The translations under genes were made by a program, and so were the position numbers. 64,000 nucleotides of DNA, taken from assembly GCF_900105165.1 (NCBI RefSeq), contig NZ_LT629740.1:3534001-3598000 (forward strand). Reading direction: 5' to 3'. A model generated the notes under the pieces. That model was not told where the DNA came from, ran no database searches, and saw nothing but the letters and a program-made list of their open reading frames with translations. Positions within the stretch are counted from its first letter, which is position 1. The number at the start of each line of letters is the position of its first letter. Below, in pieces: positions 26,747 to 33,813 of the stretch. Origin of the DNA: Mucilaginibacter mallensis. GTDB taxonomy: Bacteria; Bacteroidota; Bacteroidia; Sphingobacteriales; Sphingobacteriaceae.

Positions 26747-29020
26747 TTGGATTACTTACAGGGATTAAACCCCGAACAAAAGGCAGCCGTACAGCAAATA
26801 AAGGGCCCCGTAATGATTATAGCGGGTGCAGGTTCAGGCAAAACCCGCGTTATTACCTATCGTGTAGCGCATCTGATCCGCAACGGCGTTGACTCATTTA
26901 ACATACTTGTACTAACGTTTACCAATAAAGCCGCGCGCGAAATGCGTGAGCGTATAAATCATTTGGTTGGCCCCGAAGCCAAAAATATATGGATGGGTAC
27001 ATTCCACTCCGTTTTTGCAAAAATACTTAGGGTTGAGGCCGATAAATTGGGGTATCCAAGCAATTTCACTATTTACGATACCGACGACAGCAAAAGCTTA
27101 CTGCGGGCCATTCTGAAAGAAATGAGCCTTGATGATAAGCTATATAATGCAAACTTTGTACTTAACCGCATATCAGCAGCTAAAAATAATTTAGTTGGCT
27201 GGCATGAATACCAGAATAACGACCAGATCCAGGCTGATGATCGTTCATCCGGCCGTGAACATCTTGGCAAAATATATGAAACCTATGCGCAGCGCTGCTA
27301 CCGTGCAGGTGCTATGGATTTTGACGATCTGCTGTTTAAAACCAATGAGTTGTTAAAAAACTTCCCTGATGTACTTAACAAATATCAGCACAAGTTTAAG
27401 TTTTTGATGGTTGATGAGTATCAGGATACGAACTTTTCGCAATACCTGATTGTAAAAAAACTGGCTGCCGTAAATGAGAATATTTGTGTGGTGGGTGATG
27501 ATGCGCAAAGTATCTACGCTTTCCGTGGTGCCAACATTCAAAATATCTTAAACTTTGAGAAGGATTACCCCGATCTGAAAATATTTAAGCTGGAACAAAA
27601 TTATCGCTCAACCCAAAATATAGTTAACGTAGCCAACAGCATTATAGCCAATAATAAAGAGCAGCTTAAAAAGAATGTATTTTCTGAAAAAGAAGCCGGC
27701 GATAAAATAAAGGTTATGCGCGCCTTCAGTGATAACGAGGAAGGCAAAATGGTAGCCGAGGCTATCATGTTCCAGCGCACCACACATGGCTTAAAATGGC
27801 ACGATTTTGCCATCCTGTACCGCACTAACGCACAATCGCGTTCCATGGAGGAAGCCTTGCGCAAGCTGGGTGTACCGTATAAAATATATGGAGGCCTGTC
27901 CTTTTATCAGCGTAAGGAGATTAAGGACCTTATAGCCTATTTCAGGCTTACCTTTAACCCTAATGATGAGGAAGCATTAAAGCGTGTTATAAACTATCCG
28001 CGCCGCGGTATTGGTGATACAACAGTTGACCGGATAATAGTAAGCGCCGATCAAAACAATATCACACCGTTTGAAGTGATCATAAACCCATCCCAATACC
28101 TGGATGGCCGCACATCGGCATCGGTGGGTAACTTTTCTACCATGATCCAGAGCTTCCAGGTGATCACCAAAACACTTACAGCTTATGAGGCGGCATTACA
28201 TATTGCACAACATTCGGGGTTGCTGAAAGACTTGTATGCCGATAAATCTATTGAAGGACTTAACCGGTACGAGAACATACAGGAACTATTGAATGGTATA
28301 AAAGAATTTTCGGAACGGGAAGATATTGAAGAAAAAGGACTGGATATTTTTATGCAGGATGTGGCCCTGCTCACTAATGACGATAGCGACAAAAATAAAG
28401 ACGCCGATACCGTTTCATTAATGACCATCCACTCTTCAAAAGGCCTGGAGTTTTCGCAGGTGCACGTTGTGGGCCTTGAGGAAAACCTTTTTCCATCGCA
28501 AATGTCGCTCAACTCCCGCAGTGATCTGGAAGAGGAACGCCGCTTGTTTTATGTAGCTACCACCCGTGCAGAAAATAAACTTACAATAAGCTATGCTACA
28601 TCACGCTTTAAATTCGGCACACTCATAAATTGCGAGCCCAGCCGTTTTTTAGATGAGATTGATGCCAAATACCTCGAGCTTGATTTTTCTGCCAAACCGG
28701 CATCGGGCGGCAGCTCATTTTTTGATGATGAGCGTGAAGCTTGGAGCAGGAAAACCGATACATTCTCGAAACCGAAACCAGCTGTGGTTAAAACCACATC
28801 CATACTGGCAAAAGCGCACGTACCTTCGCCCGGCTTTGCACCGTCTGACACCTCAAACCTGCAGGTGGGTATGGAAGTTGAACACGAACGCTTTGGCTTT
28901 GGTAAAGTTATTAGTCTTGAAGGCAATAAGCCCGATGTGAAAGCAACTATTTTTTTTAAAGAAATAGGGCAAAAACAACTGCTTTTAAAGTTTGCCAAAC
29001 TGAGTATAGTAAGCAAATAA
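26747..29020 (+). CDS. UvrD/PcrA-type DNA helicase
   Basis: A 757-residue SF1A 3'-5' helicase. Motif Q is in GLNPEQKAAV, Walker A AGAGSGKTRV, motif Ia TFTNKAAREM, Walker B MVDEYQDTN, motif III GDDAQSIYAFRGA, motif IV EQNYRST, motif V TIHSSKGLEF and motif VI RRLFYVATTRA. The C-terminus holds the PcrA-type Tudor domain (VGMEVEHERFGFGKV). The start is TTG at 26747, directly before the conserved region, with no in-frame ATG nearby. It acts in nucleotide-excision and mismatch repair; the C-terminal domain suggests contact with RNA polymerase, as in PcrA. Confidence 0.95.
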   Translation: MDYLQGLNPEQKAAVQQIKGPVMIIAGAGSGKTRVITYRVAHLIRNGVDSFNILVLTFTNKAAREMRERINHLVGPEAKNIWMGTFHSVFAKILRVEADKLGYPSNFTIYDTDDSKSLLRAILKEMSLDDKLYNANFVLNRISAAKNNLVGWHEYQNNDQIQADDRSSGREHLGKIYETYAQRCYRAGAMDFDDLLFKTNELLKNFPDVLNKYQHKFKFLMVDEYQDTNFSQYLIVKKLAAVNENICVVGDDAQSIYAFRGANIQNILNFEKDYPDLKIFKLEQNYRSTQNIVNVANSIIANNKEQLKKNVFSEKEAGDKIKVMRAFSDNEEGKMVAEAIMFQRTTHGLKWHDFAILYRTNAQSRSMEEALRKLGVPYKIYGGLSFYQRKEIKDLIAYFRLTFNPNDEEALKRVINYPRRGIGDTTVDRIIVSADQNNITPFEVIINPSQYLDGRTSASVGNFSTMIQSFQVITKTLTAYEAALHIAQHSGLLKDLYADKSIEGLNRYENIQELLNGIKEFSEREDIEEKGLDIFMQDVALLTNDDSDKNKDADTVSLMTIHSSKGLEFSQVHVVGLEENLFPSQMSLNSRSDLEEERRLFYVATTRAENKLTISYATSRFKFGTLINCEPSRFLDEIDAKYLELDFSAKPASGGSSFFDDEREAWSRKTDTFSKPKPAVVKTTSILAKAHVPSPGFAPSDTSNLQVGMEVEHERFGFGKVISLEGNKPDVKATIFFKEIGQKQLLLKFAKLSIVSK

Positions 29021-29060
29021 TCCCCCACTTATTACTTCGTTTTGGGCAATAAATTCCCCG

Positions 29061-29084
29061 TTTTGTGATAGCGTTATCACAAAA
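29061..29084. promoter_or_regulatory. Possible operator upstream of the XRE regulator
   Basis: TTTTGTGATA (29061-29070) and TATCACAAAA (29075-29084) are perfect complements around a 4-base centre. The palindrome lies 91 bases before the regulator gene. Symmetry and position suit autoregulation; binding is inferred. Confidence 0.45.
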
Positions 29085-29175
29085 CCTATAAAACATGCGT
29101 GATTGCGCCTAAATTAATATTGGCATATCCTTTGGTTAATAATTAATATCCTTTTCCCCAATTAATTTTAACCAT

Positions 29176-29553
29176 ATGTTTTATATGAACGACACTCTTA
29201 AAAAGAAAACAAACAAGTCCGTTGGGATGAACATCAGAACCCTGCGTCATCAACATGGATGGAGCCAGGAAGATGTAGCCGATCGTTTAGGTATTTCAAT
29301 ACCGGCATTTTCGAAAATCGAAACCGGTGTAACTGATATTAACTTATCACGCCTTGAGCAAATTGCCAATGTTTATGAGGTAAGTGTTGTTTATTTATTA
29401 GCAATGGACATTACTGAAGCTGAACATGAGCCTTCAAACCTGAGCATCGCCCAAAAGAAATTAATTGATCGCGAAGCTGAAATTGCCAGTTTACAACGTA
29501 AAGTAATTTTGCTTTATGAAGAACTAAGGAACAAAACTGCTATAGCGGTTTAA
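29176..29553 (+). CDS. XRE-family HTH transcriptional regulator
   Basis: A 125-residue protein with a Cro/CI-type helix-turn-helix (about residues 18-75: NIRTLRHQHGWSQEDVADRLGIS, then FSKIETG, LSRLEQIANVYEVS) and a C-terminal coiled coil (LIDREAEIASLQRKVILLYEEL), probably for dimerisation. ATG 29185, three codons on, is an alternative start. A palindrome lies upstream. It is the only DNA-binding regulator in this stretch and precedes the peptide cluster by ~2.4 kb on the same strand; a link is not shown. Two database-style names fit; no specific regulon is implied. Confidence 0.9.
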   Translation: MFYMNDTLKKKTNKSVGMNIRTLRHQHGWSQEDVADRLGISIPAFSKIETGVTDINLSRLEQIANVYEVSVVYLLAMDITEAEHEPSNLSIAQKKLIDREAEIASLQRKVILLYEELRNKTAIAV

Positions 29554-29732
29554 ATCCTGTTCACTAATTACGACAAGTGTATTGTTATCACTATTTTTTA
29601 ACACAGTCGTTTATTAAATATGTATTTAATAATTTAAATAATAATTAACATTATTATTTAATGAGAGAAAACAAGACCTAAAAGTCTAAAAGTCAATAAA
29701 ACTAAAGTTTTGCTAGTTGTTTTGGAGTAGGA

Positions 29733-29774
29733 TTTGCATCACACAGTTTGTAAACAAAAACTGTGTGATGCAAA
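29733..29774 (+). promoter_or_regulatory. 17-bp perfect hairpin before the 29789 gene
   Basis: TTTGCATCACACAGTTT (29733-29749) and AAACTGTGTGATGCAAA (29758-29774) are perfect complements around an 8-base loop. The right arm ends 14 bases before the ATG at 29789 and contains another in-frame ATG at 29768. It may be an operator or an mRNA structure hiding the start. No T run follows, so it is not a standard terminator. Confidence 0.6.
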
Positions 29775-29788
29775 ATTACTTATTATCC

Positions 29789-30055
29789 ATGTCAAAAAAT
29801 CAGGCGTTAAAAGATGGCACCATCCACGACCCTAATACCAAACTAAAGGTTAAGGTTATTGACACGCTTAAAACAAAGTTCACCCCCAGAAAAGGGGAAA
29901 TCACTTATTTTGTAACCGCAGGCAATGAAACCATAGCCTTTGAAACTGAAGGTTACAAAAAACACCGTCAATTACTTATTCTGCACATGATATCATGGTA
30001 TTGTCTGTATTTAGGCCTGTTTGAGGCTCAGATACATTCTAACTGGCCATTATAG
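29789..30055 (+). CDS. Hypothetical protein, 88 residues
   Basis: I do not recognise this protein. It starts MSKNQALKDGTIHDPNTKL and is hydrophilic and beta-rich in its first 55 residues, then has a hydrophobic segment (HMISWYCLYLGLF) and ends at a TAG that is part of the palindrome at 30053-30137. In-frame starts at 29717 and 29768 are possible but lie upstream of, or within, the 17-bp hairpin. The last ~30 residues may be altered by insertion of the palindrome. Whether it is expressed is uncertain. Confidence 0.5.
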   Translation: MSKNQALKDGTIHDPNTKLKVKVIDTLKTKFTPRKGEITYFVTAGNETIAFETEGYKKHRQLLILHMISWYCLYLGLFEAQIHSNWPL

Positions 30056-30137
30056 TCGATCATTAGTTCATTAGTATGAACTTCACCGCCTGTGTCGCAT
30101 GCAAAAACCAATGAACTAATGAACTAATGATCGACTA
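30053..30137. repeat. Repeated-word palindrome spanning two stop codons
   Basis: The arms are perfect complements of at least 22 bp: AGTCGATCATTAGTTCATTAGT region at 30054-30075 and its partner at 30115-30136. The left arm holds the TAG of the gene at 29789; the right arm holds the TAG (CTA at 30135-30137) of the convergent TPR gene. The element thus fills the gap exactly from stop to stop. Confidence 0.85.
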
Positions 30138-31574
30138 CTTCCCCGGGTCGTGCATCATATCGCTCATTTCAATGATCTTCTCATCAATTTCCGATACGCA
30201 TTTGTCCATCATCACAATACATTCCTGCTTATCAACCAGGCCTTCCTTTTCCAGGTTCATTAAGCCTTTAAGTGTAGCTATAGGCCCGCGTATCTGGTGC
30301 GATAAATAGGATGAATATTCTGAAAGCTTCTTATTCTTTAATTGCAGGTCCTTGGTTCTTTCATCAATTATCTCTTCCAGGTGATGATTAACCCTGTCAA
30401 GGTTATCCTTTTGTCTTGATACCTCTTCATTAAGTTCAGTAAGCTGTGCATTGGTTTTGGCTTTCCGTTTTACATTACTGATCAGTAAGCCAATAACTAT
30501 CAGTAGTAAACACGCTGCGATAATTGCGCCCCAAAATTGGGCACGTTCATATTTAATGGTCTGGTCGTTTATAATATTTTGCTGTTCTTGCTGCTCCTGT
30601 TTATGCTTAATTTCATATATGTTTATTTGGGCATATAACATTGTTTTTTGTAGCGCGCTATCCAGTAAATATACATCACTCAAATAATGCACCGCCCGCT
30701 CATAATTACCGCGTTTAAACTCTAATTGATAACTGGTATATTCAAAATCCCGTTCCAGTTTATCATCATTTATAATATGTGAATATGCAAGCCCTTCTGC
30801 AACAATTTTACTGGCAATCTCAAACTTATTTTCTTTAATATACACTAAGGCCAAAGTAAGGTCTATACTTGCAACAGTTTCATTTAAATCTCTTTCTTTA
30901 GCTCTTTTGTTAGCGCTTGTTAGTAATTGCTCAGCCATTTCCAGCTGGTTCAGGGAAAAGTAGGCCACTCCCCTATTTTGGGCACATTGTATAAGGTTTA
31001 CCGAATCATGCAAAACATTAAAAATAACTTCACTCTCCTTATAGTACTTTAATGCCTGATTATAGCTTTTTTCCCTGGAATACAAATTCCCCAGGTTTAA
31101 ATAAGCAGTAGCTACCAGTGCATTATCAGCTATTTCATGTCCAATATCAAGCGCTTTTTGAAAATATTCTAATGATGCACCGTAATTATTATCCCGGTAT
31201 AAATTGCCTATATTATTATAAACTTTAGCCTCTCCCTTTTTGTTATTAGCCTTTTTAAAAAAAGTTAGCGCATTTATGTAACTATTTATTGCCGCTTCAG
31301 GGTCATTCATATAATATTGCCCTATCCCTTTTACCCTATAAGCTTCTGCAATTCCAGAATTGTAATTTAATTTGGTGGCCAGTTCCAGCGCCTTATCCCC
31401 TGTATTTACTGTTTGCTGTGCATTTGTTAACCTGGCTTCATAAGCCTGTTTGGTTAATTGAATAACGGCATCTGTATCCTGACCAATAACTCCGTTAACT
31501 CCATCCACACCATTTGCATAAATATGGAGCGCAAAAAACATGAAAAATATGGCCGGAAAGAATTTCTTCATCAA
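30135..31574 (-). CDS. TPR sensor protein with DHp-like end but no ATPase domain (stub 2)
   Basis: A 479-residue protein. A signal peptide (about 1-22) precedes a periplasmic TPR array with recognisable units (for example AKVYNNIGNLYRDNNYGASL and TAYLNLGNLYSREKSYNQAL). A membrane helix lies at about 348-366, then a coiled coil (367-425), then YLSHQIRGPIATLKGL, which matches the H box of Bacteroidota TPR histidine kinases (His426). The protein ends 54 residues on, without any HATPase domain. The stop codon is inside the palindrome at 30053-30137. It is transcribed away from the small-peptide cluster, with a 339-base shared upstream region. Confidence 0.8.
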   Translation of the reverse strand: MMKKFFPAIFFMFFALHIYANGVDGVNGVIGQDTDAVIQLTKQAYEARLTNAQQTVNTGDKALELATKLNYNSGIAEAYRVKGIGQYYMNDPEAAINSYINALTFFKKANNKKGEAKVYNNIGNLYRDNNYGASLEYFQKALDIGHEIADNALVATAYLNLGNLYSREKSYNQALKYYKESEVIFNVLHDSVNLIQCAQNRGVAYFSLNQLEMAEQLLTSANKRAKERDLNETVASIDLTLALVYIKENKFEIASKIVAEGLAYSHIINDDKLERDFEYTSYQLEFKRGNYERAVHYLSDVYLLDSALQKTMLYAQINIYEIKHKQEQQEQQNIINDQTIKYERAQFWGAIIAACLLLIVIGLLISNVKRKAKTNAQLTELNEEVSRQKDNLDRVNHHLEEIIDERTKDLQLKNKKLSEYSSYLSHQIRGPIATLKGLMNLEKEGLVDKQECIVMMDKCVSEIDEKIIEMSDMMHDPGK

Positions 31575-31913
31575 TAAATATAATGATTAATCGCGACGAA
31601 AGTTAAAAAAAACATACTAATAAAATACATTATTATAACAACAACCAAAACATAGCCGTTTACTTTTTTAAAGAAACTTTCTTTAAGTGCAACAAAACAT
31701 AAGTACCTTTGATTTGTTAATTAACTGATAATCAAATTTTTATCAATGGTAAAAATACTTGCTTATTACTTTATGAATAAAGTAATAGTTACATGCAATA
31801 AGCAACGTATATCAATTATTACCATTCTATCGTAATAAAAACATGTAAGCTCCGGGTCATTAGTATTTAATGACTATTAATAATCGTTTTAATATAAAAA
31901 AAATAAAAAAATA
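31575..31913. promoter_or_regulatory. Divergent regulatory region upstream of the peptide cluster
   Basis: This 339-base AT-rich gap holds no gene. TACCTTTG at 31704-31711 is a perfect -7 element for rightward transcription, but a TTG at the right distance is missing. Two palindromes follow: TATTACTTTAT/ATAAAGTAATA (31764-31774 and 31777-31787) and GTCATTA/TAATGAC (31856-31862 and 31868-31874). If the -7 box is used, both would lie in a ~200-base leader before the first peptide gene. Confidence 0.45.
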
Positions 31914-32063
31914 ATGAAAGCGACAATTCTGGCAACAGTATTAGTTTTTAGTTTGGGTATTTTATCATTCCAAACTAAAAAAGAAAACACTAAACAGCCT
32001 ATTGTTATTATACAAAGGTTTAGTTTTTCAAATAATTTAAAGAACCTGGCAAGTGCCGATTAA
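31914..32063 (+). CDS. Small secreted peptide with C-terminal LASAD motif (1)
   Basis: A 49-residue frame, ATG 31914 to TAA 32061-32063. It begins with a Lys2 and a hydrophobic stretch (about residues 4-19, ILATVLVFSLGILSF), like a signal peptide or membrane anchor. A short polar middle (QTKKENTKQ) leads to IVIIQRFSF and the C-terminus LKNLASAD. It shares start, length and last six residues with the next genes, which supports it as a real gene although it is too short for most gene callers. Function unknown; see the findings. Confidence 0.75.
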   Translation: MKATILATVLVFSLGILSFQTKKENTKQPIVIIQRFSFSNNLKNLASAD

Positions 32064-32090
32064 AAGATCACCCTTAAAAAATATAAACAT

Positions 32091-32240
32091 ATGAAAAAGC
32101 TCATCATCGCAGCAACACTAATTTTTACCACAGGCATTTTAGCCTCACAAACAAAAGTGAACAACAGTCATCCGGCTTCTGTTTCTATACAAAAATTTAA
32201 CATCTCAACCGAGAAAAAAGATTTGGCCAGCGCCGACTAA
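32091..32240 (+). CDS. Small secreted peptide with C-terminal LASAD motif (2)
   Basis: A 49-residue frame, ATG 32091 to TAA 32238-32240, 27 bases after the previous stop. It has a classical short leader (MKKLIIAATLIFTTGILAS), a polar middle (QTKVNNSHPAS) and the end STEKKDLASAD. It aligns without gaps to the first peptide over most of its length, including TTGIL/SLGIL, QTK and IQ(K/R)F, so the two are tandem paralogues. A dilysine directly precedes the conserved hexapeptide. No known family. Confidence 0.8.
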   Translation: MKKLIIAATLIFTTGILASQTKVNNSHPASVSIQKFNISTEKKDLASAD

Positions 32241-32295
32241 TTAATTACCCCTATTATCTATTAATAACATTATTCAATTTTTAAAAATACAGATC

Positions 32296-32442
32296 ATGAA
32301 AAAAATAATCATCGCAGCAGCAGTAATTTTTACTACAGGCATTCTTTCCTCATGCAACAAGGAAACTAATATCAAAACAACTACGGTTGTGCTAGTTAGA
32401 ACATTTATGTGTGAAAAGAAGAATCTGGCTAGTGCTGATTAA
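32296..32442 (+). CDS. Small peptide with lipobox and C-terminal LASAD motif (3)
   Basis: A 48-residue frame, ATG 32296 to TAA 32440-32442. The leader MKKIIIAAAVIFTTGILSSC ends in a lipobox-like LSSC with Cys20, so unlike its neighbours this member could be a lipoprotein. A second cysteine (Cys39) lies in FMCEKKNLASAD. The C-terminal hexapeptide NLASAD again follows a dilysine. The paralogy to peptides 1 and 2 is clear from the leader and the tail. Confidence 0.78.
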   Translation: MKKIIIAAAVIFTTGILSSCNKETNIKTTTVVLVRTFMCEKKNLASAD

Positions 32443-32482
32443 TTGATACGTGATCATCAATAATAATTTAAAAAACAACCCA

Positions 32483-32626
32483 ATGAAAAAGATCCTCTTA
32501 GCAGTTATCATAGTTTTCAGTGCAGGTATTTTATCATTAAATACCAAAGTGAGCCATATACAACCTGTTTCTACAATTCACATTTCTTATTTCGAATACA
32601 AAAAAGAACTGGCCAACGGGGATTAA
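32483..32626 (+). CDS. Small secreted peptide with C-terminal LANGD motif (4)
   Basis: A 47-residue frame, ATG 32483 to TAA 32624-32626. It has the leader MKKILLAVIIVFSAGILSL, the middle NTKVSHIQPVSTIHIS and the end YFEYKKELANGD. The hexapeptide ELANGD keeps Leu-Ala-x-small-Asp but differs at three positions, and is intermediate between LASAD of peptides 1-3 and LGSGD of the repeat protein that follows. A dilysine precedes it. Confidence 0.75.
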   Translation: MKKILLAVIIVFSAGILSLNTKVSHIQPVSTIHISYFEYKKELANGD

Positions 32627-32680
32627 TTTCAAACAATACAACAAACAAAATTTAAAATCATAATCATAAAATATAAAATC

Positions 32681-33556
32681 ATGAAAAAAATAATCATAGC
32701 ATCAGCAGTAATGTTTTCAACTCTTTTAGCAAATACAAACAACGTTTCTGCTTCCCCTATACATAAAAAAGTTCCAGCTAAACATATTGCTTTCGAAAAG
32801 AAAGACTTAGGCAGCGGCGATTTCCAAAACATTGCTTTTGAGAAAAAAGACTTAGGCAGTGGTGATTTCCAAAACATTGCCTTCGAGAAAAAAGACTTAG
32901 GCAGTGGTGACTTCCAAAACATTGCCTTCGAGAAAAAAGACTTAGGCAGCGGCGATTTCCAAAACATTGCTTTTGAGAAAAAAGACTTAGGCAGCGGCGA
33001 TTTCCAAAACATTGCTTTTGAGAAAAAAGACTTAGGCAGCGGCGATTTCCAAAACATTGCTTTTGAGAAAAAAGACTTAGGCAGCGGTGATTTTCAAAAC
33101 ATTGCTTTCGAGAAAAAAGACTTAGGTAGCGGTGATTTCCAGAATCTTGCTTTTGAGAAAAAAGACTTAGGCAGTGGTGACTTCCAAAACATTGCCTTCG
33201 AGAAAAAAGATTTAGGCAGCGGTGACTTCCAGAACATTGCTTTCGAGAAAAAAGATTTAGGTAGTGGTGACTTCCAAAACATTGCCTTCGAGAAAAAAGA
33301 TTTAGGCAGCGGTGACTTCCGGAACATTGCTTTCGAGAAAAAAGATTTAGGTAGTGGTGATTTCCAGAACCTTGCTTTCGAGAAAAAAGACTTAGGCAGT
33401 GGTGATTTCCAAAACCTTGCTTTTGAGAAAAAAGACTTAGGCAGTGGTGATTTCCAGAACTTTGCTTTCGAGAAAAAAGACTTAGGCAGTGGTGATTTCC
33501 AGAACCTTGCTTTTGAGAAAAAAGATTTAGGCAGCGGTGATTTTCAATTAGTATAA
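32681..33556 (+). CDS. Secreted repeat protein, 17 units of IAFEKKDLGSGDFQN
   Basis: A 291-residue protein. The leader MKKIIIASAVMFSTLLAN runs to a probable cleavage near residue 24 (VSA/SP); a short basic linker (HKKVPAKH) follows. From residue 36 to the end there are 17 tandem 15-residue units; the last ends FQLV. Only the first position varies (Ile, Leu or Phe) plus one Gln-to-Arg change in unit 12. Each unit contains EKKDLGSGD, which matches the C-terminal tails of the small neighbours (EKKDLASAD). It could be a multi-copy precursor of a short peptide released after dilysine, or a fibrous or adhesive surface protein. Long frames on the opposite strand are by-products of the repeat. Confidence 0.85.
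   Translation: MKKIIIASAVMFSTLLANTNNVSASPIHKKVPAKHIAFEKKDLGSGDFQNIAFEKKDLGSGDFQNIAFEKKDLGSGDFQNIAFEKKDLGSGDFQNIAFEKKDLGSGDFQNIAFEKKDLGSGDFQNIAFEKKDLGSGDFQNIAFEKKDLGSGDFQNLAFEKKDLGSGDFQNIAFEKKDLGSGDFQNIAFEKKDLGSGDFQNIAFEKKDLGSGDFRNIAFEKKDLGSGDFQNLAFEKKDLGSGDFQNLAFEKKDLGSGDFQNFAFEKKDLGSGDFQNLAFEKKDLGSGDFQLV
32786..33553 (+). repeat. 17 x 45-bp coding tandem repeat
   Basis: Seventeen in-frame 45-bp units, each starting with the codon for Ile/Leu/Phe. Units differ mainly at third codon positions: for example Gly-Ser-Gly-Asp is written GGCAGCGGCGAT, GGCAGTGGTGAT, GGCAGTGGTGAC, GGTAGCGGTGAT or GGTAGTGGTGAC. Units 4, 5 and 6 are near-identical and look recently duplicated. There are no unique spacers, so it is not a CRISPR array. 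Confidence 0.95.
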
Positions 33557-33592
33557 TCATTATCAACCTAACAAATCTTAAAATCAAAGAAT

Positions 33593-33763
33593 ATGAAAAA
33601 GATCATCATTATAGCAGTAGTGGTATTATCATCAGTTATAACTGCATTTGCATTAAGCAGGAAAGATGAGAAAAAGGATATCACTACATTAAAAATTCAG
33701 ACATCTGATTTTGCGCTAAAAAACATAAACGCGCCAAAATCAGATCTGGCAACAGCTGATTAA
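33593..33763 (+). CDS. Small secreted peptide with C-terminal LATAD motif (5)
   Basis: A 56-residue frame, ATG 33593 to TAA 33761-33763, 36 bases after the repeat protein. It has the leader MKKIIIIAVVVLSSVITAFA with a good AFA cleavage motif, a charged middle (LSRKDEKKDITTLKIQ) and the end NAPKSDLATAD. The tail keeps Asp-Leu-Ala-Thr-Ala-Asp, with a lysine two residues before it instead of a dilysine. It is the last member of the cluster; the M20 peptidase gene begins 50 bases on. Confidence 0.78.
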   Translation: MKKIIIIAVVVLSSVITAFALSRKDEKKDITTLKIQTSDFALKNINAPKSDLATAD

Positions 33764-33786
33764 TATTACCAATTGGTTATAAAAGG

Positions 33787-33794
33787 TATATTTG
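33787..33794 (+). promoter_or_regulatory. Possible -7 element for the M20 peptidase gene
   Basis: TATATTTG matches the Bacteroidota -7 consensus and lies 19 bases before the ATG at 33814. The nearest TTG is only 11 bases upstream, too close for a standard promoter, so this is tentative. Confidence 0.35.
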
Positions 33795-33813
33795 TCGCAA
33801 ATAAATAATTTAT

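Noticed and set aside
32786..33553. CRISPR-like regular repeats
   Set aside because: Units of 45 bp are contiguous and coding, without spacers; no cas genes are present.
32629..33587. Long minus-strand frames over the tandem repeat
   Set aside because: They exist because the 45-bp unit has no stop in several frames; they lack a leader, and the third-position drift preserves only the plus-strand protein.
31914..33763. Ribosomally made modified-peptide (RiPP) cluster
   Set aside because: No radical SAM, lanthionine, YcaO or ATP-grasp enzyme and no dedicated peptide exporter lies nearby, and the leaders look like general secretion signals.
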